Shown here piece after piece: positions 57,193-64,000 of a stretch of DNA of 64,000 nt. The notes beneath the pieces are model-generated. The model was given only the letters and a program-made list of their open reading frames with translations, did not search any database and had not been told where the DNA came from. A program made the position numbers and the translations under genes. Origin of the DNA: Psychromonas aquimarina ATCC BAA-1526 (GTDB lineage: Bacteria; Pseudomonadota; Gammaproteobacteria; Enterobacterales; Psychromonadaceae); assembly GCF_000428725.1 (NCBI RefSeq), contig NZ_AUAM01000023.1, positions 1 to 64,000 on the forward strand, in the 5' to 3' direction. Numbering within the stretch: the first letter of the stretch is position 1; every line of letters begins with the position of its first letter.

Positions 57193-57347
57193 TAGAACAC
57201 AGCTGAATTTGTAAAATTAATGCGCCGAGTAATGTATGCTTTGATTATTTATTGTTTATTTTGTGTCTACTATTTCATACAATTTAGATTATCTGTACTA
57301 TACGGCAAAATTATAAAAACCATGCTGTTTTCTTTAGGGACAAAGAA
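57193..57347. other. Gap between the giant gene and the first isomerase gene
   Basis: 155 AT-rich bases with no hairpin/T-run terminator. A weak -10-like TACAAT at 57278-57283 has no good -35. The downstream genes may be reached by read-through from the giant gene or have their own weak promoter. Confidence 0.4.
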
Positions 57348-58181
57348 ATGTTAAAAAATAAATTTGGAATTGTTATTGCTGTACTTACACTGCTGAGCGC
57401 ATGTTCAGACAGCGGTGATGATAAAGTGATCGCAAAAGTAGGTGATGTAGAGATCACTAAAATAGAGTTTGAGCATTATTTAAAACTTAAAAATATTCCA
57501 TTAGATAATAAAAAGCATGTTGAAAATGCGCTTTCCGCTTATCTGAATAGAACTGCAATAGTACAAAACCTTGAACAGCAGGCAGTGTACGACAAAGCTT
57601 CGCTCGAAGCTGAAGTGAATGAGTTTAAAAAGCAGACCCTGCTTACTCGTCATTTTGAAAAAGTATTAAAAGATAAAGTTAATGAACAGGCCGTTCGTAA
57701 TTTTTATAATACTCATCAGGAGCAGTTTCAAAGTAAAAAAGCGAATGTAGCGCATATTCTTATTCGTACCAATGCAAAAATGAGTGATGCTGAGAAACAG
57801 GCACGCTTAAATAAAGCCCACGAAGCATACAGCCGCTTAACCGCAAATGAAAAATTTGCAGATATTGCTGAAATCTATTCTGAAGATAAACGCAGTGCAA
57901 AAAATGCCGGCGAATTAGGCTGGATTAAAGAAGGTGCTATCTCTCCTGCTTTTAGTGCAAAAGCATTTTCGCTTGCTCAGAATGAAATCTCCCCGCCTTT
58001 TGCCACTTCGTTTGGTATTCATATTGTCAAAGTTCTGCAACCGTCGCAGATCATTACCAGTCCCTTTGAAAGTGTCAAAGGTGATATTCGCTATCAGCTA
58101 AGACAGCAGGTAAAACAGGCTGAAAATGAGCGTCTGTTAGCAGCCGTTGAAATCGAACGAATGGATAAAGCTGATGAATAA
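57348..58181 (+). CDS. Parvulin-type peptidyl-prolyl isomerase lipoprotein (EpsD-like)
   Basis: A 277-residue lipoprotein: lipobox LLSAC with Cys19, a SurA/PrsA-like helical N-part (about 28-128; VIAKVGDVEITKIEF is the typical first strand-helix), and a complete parvulin rotamase domain at about 131-231 (ANVAHILIR, FADIAEIYSEDKRSAKN, GELGWI at 188-193, FGIHIVKVL). It should catalyse cis-trans isomerisation of X-Pro bonds and chaperone proteins leaving the Sec pore. A membrane-tethered isomerase directly downstream of a 13,002-residue exported protein and upstream of another suggests service to these clients. AGGGA precedes the ATG. The next gene overlaps its stop. Confidence 0.85.
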   Translation: MLKNKFGIVIAVLTLLSACSDSGDDKVIAKVGDVEITKIEFEHYLKLKNIPLDNKKHVENALSAYLNRTAIVQNLEQQAVYDKASLEAEVNEFKKQTLLTRHFEKVLKDKVNEQAVRNFYNTHQEQFQSKKANVAHILIRTNAKMSDAEKQARLNKAHEAYSRLTANEKFADIAEIYSEDKRSAKNAGELGWIKEGAISPAFSAKAFSLAQNEISPPFATSFGIHIVKVLQPSQIITSPFESVKGDIRYQLRQQVKQAENERLLAAVEIERMDKADE

Positions 58182-59034
58182 AGTTTATCTGCTGCTGTTC
58201 TCTTTTATGCTGTCTGCCTGTGATACAGCTGATTCTGTTAAAAAAACAGACAACCAGCCGCTTGAATCCGCTCAGGATAATACACAGGTTTTAGCCTTGG
58301 TAAACGATGAGCCGATCACTGAATTTCAGCTGGAGCATGCTGTTAATCGTACTCTAGGTGATTCAGCTGCATTATATGCGGATCAAAAGCTTTATCAGAA
58401 AATGCTGCAGAGCTTAATTGTCAGCCGCTCAATGGCATTGTTAGCTGAAGAACAGTTAGATTCGCAGGAAACCGCGCTGCTCGATGAAAAAGTCCGCAGC
58501 TATAGAGAAGAGTTATTAGTTAAACAGTATCTGCAGGCGAACACTACGGTTGAGCCCGTTACCACTGAGCAGGTTAAAAATTATTACGATAATAATCCTG
58601 ACGAGTTTGGTGCGGATCTGCTTAAGGAGTTTGAGCTGATTGTGTCGCTTGGTAAGCTGCAGGCTCAAGATAAGGTTAAGATGCTTAAGAGATTTGAGTC
58701 GGCAAAGGATCAGCCTGACTGGAAAAAGTGGGCTGCAGAGCTTTCAGAACAATCGTATTCAGTTACTTATAAAAAAGCTGAAGCGAAGCTTTTATTATTA
58801 AGCCAGCCGATTAAAAAACTGGTTGCTGATACATCTGTCGGCAAGGTATCGGAAGTTCATTTCGGCGATCAGTTAATCATCGTCAGAGTTATTAACCAAA
58901 CTCAGCTTCCGGCTAAACCTTTATCTGAAGTCAGCGTCGAAATTCGCAAAAAACTAGCACCGGTTAATATGAAAAAAGCGGTAAAAGAAGCCAGTAAATC
59001 AGCAAAAGAACAAGTTAAAGTTACAGTTAACTAG
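58174..59034 (+). CDS. EpsD-like lipoprotein, divergent isomerase/chaperone
   Basis: The 286-residue product begins MNKVYLLLFSFMLSAC (lipobox LSAC, Cys16). VLALVNDEPITEFQLEHAVN and a helical section to about residue 150 match the N-part of SurA/EpsD-type chaperones. The region where a rotamase should be (LLKEFELIVSLGK...LIIVRVINQTQLPAKPLSEV) is reduced and lacks the GELGW motif, so it is probably a chaperone without isomerase activity. ATG 58174 overlaps the previous stop by 8 bases (ATGAATAA), implying translational coupling; a longer TTG start at 58147 would spoil the lipoprotein signal. The two products may act as a pair. Confidence 0.75.
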   Translation: MNKVYLLLFSFMLSACDTADSVKKTDNQPLESAQDNTQVLALVNDEPITEFQLEHAVNRTLGDSAALYADQKLYQKMLQSLIVSRSMALLAEEQLDSQETALLDEKVRSYREELLVKQYLQANTTVEPVTTEQVKNYYDNNPDEFGADLLKEFELIVSLGKLQAQDKVKMLKRFESAKDQPDWKKWAAELSEQSYSVTYKKAEAKLLLLSQPIKKLVADTSVGKVSEVHFGDQLIIVRVINQTQLPAKPLSEVSVEIRKKLAPVNMKKAVKEASKSAKEQVKVTVN

Positions 59035-59064
59035 CTTTTAATTAAGCAAAGGGATTTGGAATAA

Positions 59065-62000
59065 ATGGACATGAAGTCAAGGCGTTATATGCGTCTCTGC
59101 TTAGGATTTCTGCTGTGCGCAGTAAGTGCTTCTGCTAGTGCTGATGCATCTCTGAACCCTGTAGCCGAAGATAATATCTGTATTCAGGCACACGAGACCG
59201 GCCTTCAGGCACATCATCAGTTTGGCCGGGTCAAATTCGGCTTTAATGCTCAGTTAAGCGGTTTTGAATCTGGAGTTTTAAATGCAACTTCGGTTAAAAA
59301 TCCGCGCTGGGCAAATAATTTAAGCTGCGGATCCGTAAGCTGCAGAGCTGCTAACTCTCCTGCGATTGAGCTGCCTGCTGTTTCATTTTTAAAAACAAAT
59401 TCAAAATATGAAATTTCACTTGGCTGGCGGGAAGAAGCCGAGATAGGAGCAACTCAGGAGCGGGAGTTTTCCAAGGTAACTTTACATAGCGGTGCGAAAG
59501 GATATTTTACTTCTGCGAGTGAATATAGAATAAAAACACTGACTCTTGGTTATAACAGCTCCCTCACATTACCCTCTGGTGATTACTGGATTGAAAATCT
59601 GAAGCTTAATGGTAATGCCAATATTGTGGTTTCTGGCACCGGCACTGTTCGTCTTTATGTGCGGAAAAAAGTGGATATTCCCTGGGGAGTACAGTTAAAC
59701 GTAACAGAAGACGGTGAGGCTGGATCTCCGGAACAGTTTTTTCTCTACACTACTAAGCGTTTAGTTCTTAATTCCGGAGCAACAGTAAACGGCCATATTT
59801 ACAGCAAAAGAAAAGCTGAACTTGCCTGGGGCTCTAAAATATCAGGAAGCCTTAATGCCGGAACAATTACTCTTGACAGCGGCGCGGATGTACATTTCGA
59901 TAAAAGTTCATTATACCGCTTAGATTTCGGTAGTTACTTTTGTGATATGGATGCTGACGGCATTTATGACGGCTTTGATTCAGATAATGATAATGACGGT
60001 TTCACTAATGCTGTTGAAATCCAGCTCGGTACTGATCCTAAAGATGCGGCTTCAAAACCTGCCGATATGGACGGCGATTTTATTCCCGATTCACTGGATG
60101 CTGATAAAGACGGTGACGGCATCGATAACGATCTTGATGCCTTCCCGGCAGATAAAACAGAATCAAGCGACTTAGATAAAGACGGCATCGGCGATAACAG
60201 CGATCCGGATATTGACGGCGACGGGGTTGAGAATGAGCAGGATGCCTTTCCGGAAGATAAAACTGAGTCGAGCGACTTAGATAAAGACGGTACTGGTGAT
60301 AATGCCGATCCGGATATTGACGGCGACGGGGTTGATAATGAGCTTGATGCCTTCCCGGAAGATAAAAACGAGTCAGCTGATTTAGATAAAGACGGCACCG
60401 GTGATAACTCTGATCCTGATATTGACGGCGACGGTTTTAGTAATGATATAGAAGCGCAGCTGGGCACCGATCCTAAAGATGTGTCCTCTAAACCCGCCGA
60501 TATGGACGGCGACTTTATTCCTGATTCACTGGATGACGACAAAGACGGCGACGGCGTTAATAACGATCTTGATGCTTTCCCGGATGATAAAACCGAGTCG
60601 GCTGATTTAGACAAAGACGGCACCGGTGATAACAGCGATACCGATATTGACGGCGATGGTTTCAATAATGACATTGAAGTACAGCTGAATACCGATCCGA
60701 AAGATGCTGCATCAACACCAGCCGATATGGACGGCGACTTTATTCCCGATTCACTGGATGCTGATAAAGACGGCGACGGAGTTAATAACGAGCAGGATGC
60801 CTTCCCTAAAGATAAAACCGAATCAGCTGATTTAGATAAAGACGGCACCGGTGATAACAGCGATACCGATATTGACGGCGACGGTTTTGCTAATACGGTT
60901 GAAACTCAGCTCGGCACAAATCCGAAAGATGCTGCATCAATACCAGCCGATATGGACGGCGACTTTATCCCCGATTCACTGGATACCGATAAAGACGGCG
61001 ACGGGGTGAATAACGATCTTGATACTTTCCCGGAAGATAAAACTGAATCAAGCGATTTAGATAAAGACGGTACTGGTGATAACAGCGATACGGATATTGA
61101 CGGCGACGGTTTTGTCAATGAAATCGAAGCTCAGCTGAATACCGATCCGAAAGATGCTGCGTCTAAACCGGCCGATATGGACGGCGACTTTATTCCTGAT
61201 TCACTGGATGCAGATAAAGACGGCGACGGGGTGAACAACGAGCAGGATACTTTCCCGGATGATAAAAGCGAGTCGAGCGACTTAGATAAAGACGGCACCG
61301 GTGATAACGCCGATACGGATATTGACGGTGACGGTTTCAGCAATGATATAGAAACCCAGCTGAATACCGATCCGAAAGATGTCTCCTCTAAACCCGCCGA
61401 TATGGACGGCGACTTTATCCCTAATTCACTGGATGCTGACAAAGACGGTGACGGGGTGAACAATGAACAGGATGCCTTCCCAACAGATAAAACCGAATCA
61501 AGTGATTTAGATAAAGATGGTACGGGTGATAACTCCGATACCGATATTGACGGTGACGGTTTCAGTAATGACATTGAAATACAGCTGAACACTGATCCTA
61601 AAGATGCAGCTTCTAAACCTGCTGATATGGACGGTGACTTTATCCCTGACTCATTGGACGGCGATAAAGACGGCGACGGCATTGATAACGATGCCGATGC
61701 TTTCCCGGAAGATAAAACAGAATCAAGCGATTTAGATAAAGACGGCACCGGTGATAACTCTGATCTTGATATTGACGGTGACGGTTTTGCTAATGATATA
61801 GAAACACAGCTGAATACCGATCCGAATGATGCCTTATCTAAACCCGCTGATATGGACGGCGATTTTATCCCCGATTCACTGGATGCTGATAAAGACGGCG
61901 ACGGCATTAATAATGAGTTGGATGCTTTCCCGGCAGATAAAACCGAGTGGAGCGATTTAGATAAAGACGGCACCGGTGATAATGCCGATACCGATATTGA

Positions 62001-64000
62001 CGGTGACGGTTTCAACAATGACATAGAAACTCAGCTGAATACTAATCCTAAAGATGCGGGTTCAAAACCTGCTGATATGGACGGCGATTTTATTCCTGAT
62101 TCACTGGATGCTGATAAAGACGGCGACGGGGTAAATAATGATGAAGATGCTTTCCCAGAAGATAAAAGCGAATCAAGCGATTTAGATAAAGACGGTACTG
62201 GTGATAACAGCGACACGGATATTGACGGTGACGGTTTCAGTAATGACATTGAAGCGCAGCTGAATACCAATCCGAAAGATGCGTCGTCAAAACCGACCGA
62301 TATGGACGGCGACTTTATCCCTGACTCACTGGATGCTGACAAAGACGGTGACGGCATTGATAACGATATTGATGCCTTCCCTGAAGATAAAACAGAATCA
62401 GCCGATTTAGACAAAGACGGCACCGGTGATAACTCTGATACGGATATTGACGGTGATGGTTTTGCAAATACGGTTGAAACTCAGCTTGGCACAAATCCTA
62501 AAGATACTGCGTCTAAACCTACCGATATGGACGGCGACTTTATTCCTGATTCATTGGATGCCGACAAAGACGGTGACGGGGTGAATAATGAAACCGATGC
62601 CTTCCCGGAAGATAAAACAGAATCAAGTGATTTAGACAAAGACGGCATCGGTGATAACTCTGATACGGATATTGACGGTGATGGTTTTGCTAATACTATT
62701 GAAAACCAGCTTGGAACGGATCCGAAAGACGCGTCCTCTAAACCGGCCGATATGGACGGTGACTTTATTCCCGATTCACTGGATGCCGATAAAGACGGCG
62801 ACGGGGTGAACAACGATGCCGATGCTTTCCCGGCAGATAAAACTGAGTCGAGCGACTTAGATAAAGACGGTACTGGTGATAATGCCGATCCGGATATTGA
62901 CGGTGACGGTTTTGATAACCAGAGTGAACTGGACGCAGGAACGGATCCTAAAGATAAAAACAGCATACCTGTTATTAATCCGCCGCAGTTGACCTTAGAC
63001 GGGGCGAATACCCTGGTGGTAAAAACACCTGAAATGCAGTTCAGTGGAACGGTTTCTGATGAAAGAGGAGCGGTTAATGTTTCTGTTATTTCGGAACATT
63101 TTCCGGCGACACCGCTTGCCACTGAAATTAAAAACGGCAGATGGTCGCTGACGGTACCGTTTGTTGAAGGTATTAATAATATTCGTGTGATAGCGACAAA
63201 CAGCGGCGGTTTGACAGCTGAAGTTAGCCTCAAAGTTACTTACCAGATCAGTACCGGTTTAGCCTCCCTGGATATTTTAAGTCCGGCACCTAGCAGTGTG
63301 GTTAATAAAGAGTCAATAATCATTCGAGGTCGTTTAATCAGTGAACAGCCTGCACAAACCATGCTGGTCAGTGTTGACGGTACAGCGCTGAGACTTAACA
63401 AAACAGCCAGTTCCACTGTCTTTTCTTTTGAGTCGCAGCCGGTAACGCTGCAGCAGGGGCTGAATAAAATTGCCGTTACTGCTCAAGTCGACGATCAGTC
63501 TCTACTGCGGAATGTTTACATCACTTATTACCCGGAGCAGGTTGAGGTTGATGCGCCGCAGATAAGTATCATCTCACCCGTCAGCGGCCGCTTAATCGCT
63601 TCACAAAGTTTTACCTTAGCTGCGGATATTTATGCACAGGCAGGTATTAAAAATATCACCATTAACGGTAGCGAAGCAGGCAGTGTTACTCAAGGTGTTT
63701 TTGATTACCGTGTGCAGGAGTTAATGACTATTGCGCAGGGAGACAGCAGTCTGCAGCTTGAAATCAGCGTGACAGATCTGCTGGAGCAGATCACAACTCA
63801 AACGCTTAATATAAACATGGACAGCAGTTCTCCAGTGATTGTTTTAGATAACAGCCTGCTTGAGTATCCGCTGGTTAATAATGTTAATGAAGCTTTATAC
63901 ACCCTGTCCGGCATAGTTGCAGATGAAAACCTGGCTAGTTTTACCATTGCAGATCAGGTTGTCAGTCTGGCGCCCGCCGGAGACAACAGCTACCGCTTTA
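59065..64000 (+). CDS. Large exported TSP3-repeat protein with MshQ-like head (cut by window edge)
   Basis: The frame is open for 1,645 codons to the right edge. A signal peptide (RLCLGFLLCAVSASASA) is followed by a beta-rich head of about 280 residues with SSLTLPSGDYWIENLKLNG, VSGTGTVRLYV, NGHIYSKRKAEL and ISGSLNAGTITLDSGADV. This stacked pattern resembles the N-terminal part of MshQ-like (DUF6701) pilus-associated proteins. TSP3 calcium-binding repeats cover residues 307-1,302, then Ig-like domains begin (SVVNKESIIIRGRLI, APQISIISPVSGRLI). Starts at 59065 or 59071 are both possible (GGA before each). It lies 30 bases after the EpsD-like gene, so they probably share a transcript. Likely a surface protein; the C-terminus is unseen. 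Confidence 0.85.
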   Translation, partial: MDMKSRRYMRLCLGFLLCAVSASASADASLNPVAEDNICIQAHETGLQAHHQFGRVKFGFNAQLSGFESGVLNATSVKNPRWANNLSCGSVSCRAANSPAIELPAVSFLKTNSKYEISLGWREEAEIGATQEREFSKVTLHSGAKGYFTSASEYRIKTLTLGYNSSLTLPSGDYWIENLKLNGNANIVVSGTGTVRLYVRKKVDIPWGVQLNVTEDGEAGSPEQFFLYTTKRLVLNSGATVNGHIYSKRKAELAWGSKISGSLNAGTITLDSGADVHFDKSSLYRLDFGSYFCDMDADGIYDGFDSDNDNDGFTNAVEIQLGTDPKDAASKPADMDGDFIPDSLDADKDGDGIDNDLDAFPADKTESSDLDKDGIGDNSDPDIDGDGVENEQDAFPEDKTESSDLDKDGTGDNADPDIDGDGVDNELDAFPEDKNESADLDKDGTGDNSDPDIDGDGFSNDIEAQLGTDPKDVSSKPADMDGDFIPDSLDDDKDGDGVNNDLDAFPDDKTESADLDKDGTGDNSDTDIDGDGFNNDIEVQLNTDPKDAASTPADMDGDFIPDSLDADKDGDGVNNEQDAFPKDKTESADLDKDGTGDNSDTDIDGDGFANTVETQLGTNPKDAASIPADMDGDFIPDSLDTDKDGDGVNNDLDTFPEDKTESSDLDKDGTGDNSDTDIDGDGFVNEIEAQLNTDPKDAASKPADMDGDFIPDSLDADKDGDGVNNEQDTFPDDKSESSDLDKDGTGDNADTDIDGDGFSNDIETQLNTDPKDVSSKPADMDGDFIPNSLDADKDGDGVNNEQDAFPTDKTESSDLDKDGTGDNSDTDIDGDGFSNDIEIQLNTDPKDAASKPADMDGDFIPDSLDGDKDGDGIDNDADAFPEDKTESSDLDKDGTGDNSDLDIDGDGFANDIETQLNTDPNDALSKPADMDGDFIPDSLDADKDGDGINNELDAFPADKTEWSDLDKDGTGDNADTDIDGDGFNNDIETQLNTNPKDAGSKPADMDGDFIPDSLDADKDGDGVNNDEDAFPEDKSESSDLDKDGTGDNSDTDIDGDGFSNDIEAQLNTNPKDASSKPTDMDGDFIPDSLDADKDGDGIDNDIDAFPEDKTESADLDKDGTGDNSDTDIDGDGFANTVETQLGTNPKDTASKPTDMDGDFIPDSLDADKDGDGVNNETDAFPEDKTESSDLDKDGIGDNSDTDIDGDGFANTIENQLGTDPKDASSKPADMDGDFIPDSLDADKDGDGVNNDADAFPADKTESSDLDKDGTGDNADPDIDGDGFDNQSELDAGTDPKDKNSIPVINPPQLTLDGANTLVVKTPEMQFSGTVSDERGAVNVSVISEHFPATPLATEIKNGRWSLTVPFVEGINNIRVIATNSGGLTAEVSLKVTYQISTGLASLDILSPAPSSVVNKESIIIRGRLISEQPAQTMLVSVDGTALRLNKTASSTVFSFESQPVTLQQGLNKIAVTAQVDDQSLLRNVYITYYPEQVEVDAPQISIISPVSGRLIASQSFTLAADIYAQAGIKNITINGSEAGSVTQGVFDYRVQELMTIAQGDSSLQLEISVTDLLEQITTQTLNINMDSSSPVIVLDNSLLEYPLVNNVNEALYTLSGIVADENLASFTIADQVVSLAPAGDNSYRF
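59983..62967 (+). repeat. TSP3 array with 225-bp tandem units
   Basis: Eleven complete 225-bp (75-residue) units begin with DIDGDGF at 60418, 60643, 60868 and every 225 bases to 62668, with a partial twelfth at 62893. Each unit has DIDGDGF-NDIE-QL-TDPKDA, PADMDGDFIPDSLDADKDGD and DAFPEDKTES-DLDKDGTGD. The first section, 59983-60417, is 145 residues, that is one 75-residue unit plus two extra 35-residue half-units. Units are very similar in DNA. Confidence 0.95.

Noticed and set aside
59983-62967. Regular direct repeats considered as a CRISPR array
   Set aside because: Units are contiguous with no unique spacers, keep a coding frame of multiples of three and encode calcium-binding motifs.
59964-63233. 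Long minus-strand frames rich in Ser, Pro, Leu and Lys opposite the TSP3 array
   Set aside because: They are the antisense reading of a regular 225-bp repeat: one repeat without a stop in that frame gives many. No start signals, and composition repeats the period.

Overview
The window looks like chromosomal DNA of a marine gammaproteobacterium of moderate-to-low GC, most like Psychromonas or a related Alteromonadales/Vibrionales genus. This rests on gene content recognised from memory (HlyU-family protein, SetA/B-type sugar exporter, ExeM-type nuclease with a GlyGly-CTERM tail, MshQ-like protein head, giant Ig/TSP3 proteins). No marker gene fixes the genus.

Layout. 1-317: end of an IS1595-type insertion sequence, cut by the left edge. 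481-2302: a DUF4197 exported protein and a family-3 solute-binding gene broken by a TC-dinucleotide tract. 2666-4299: a lipoprotein of five Big_2-like domains with a strong terminator. 4328-8181: a SET-type sugar exporter divergent from an AraC regulator, then a LysR regulator and a second orphan solute-binding protein on the minus strand. 8411-11138: HlyU-family protein, class C beta-lactamase-like serine hydrolase (TTG start), HDOD protein (GTG start). 11139-12390: 1.25 kb without a gene but with several dyads. 12391-14940: extracellular nuclease. 15157-17931: a 6-phospho-beta-glucosidase-type GH1 enzyme and an AscG-like LacI regulator, with two LacI-type operators upstream.

18184 to the right edge is the main attraction. 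One uninterrupted frame of 13,002 codons (39 kb) encodes an exported protein of about 1.4 MDa. It has a Sec signal peptide, about 20 Ig/cadherin-like modules, seven supermodules of the order beta-propeller, Big_5-like, IPT/TIG, more Ig and propeller blocks, a TSP3 calcium-binding stretch, and seven FESGNL modules ending in TSP3 repeats. Two lipoproteins of the parvulin/EpsD peptidyl-prolyl isomerase type follow, their genes overlapping by 8 nt. After them comes a second large exported protein, cut by the right edge, with an MshQ-like head and a 225-bp tandem array of eleven full TSP3 units. I infer a surface or matrix locus in which the lipoproteins help fold or export two calcium-dependent repeat giants. 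No translocator or sorting signal for either giant is visible.

The first part (1-17931) is an ordinary mixture of transport, regulation and sugar use with no evident functional link to the giant locus. All family assignments come from reading motifs by eye; no database search was run.
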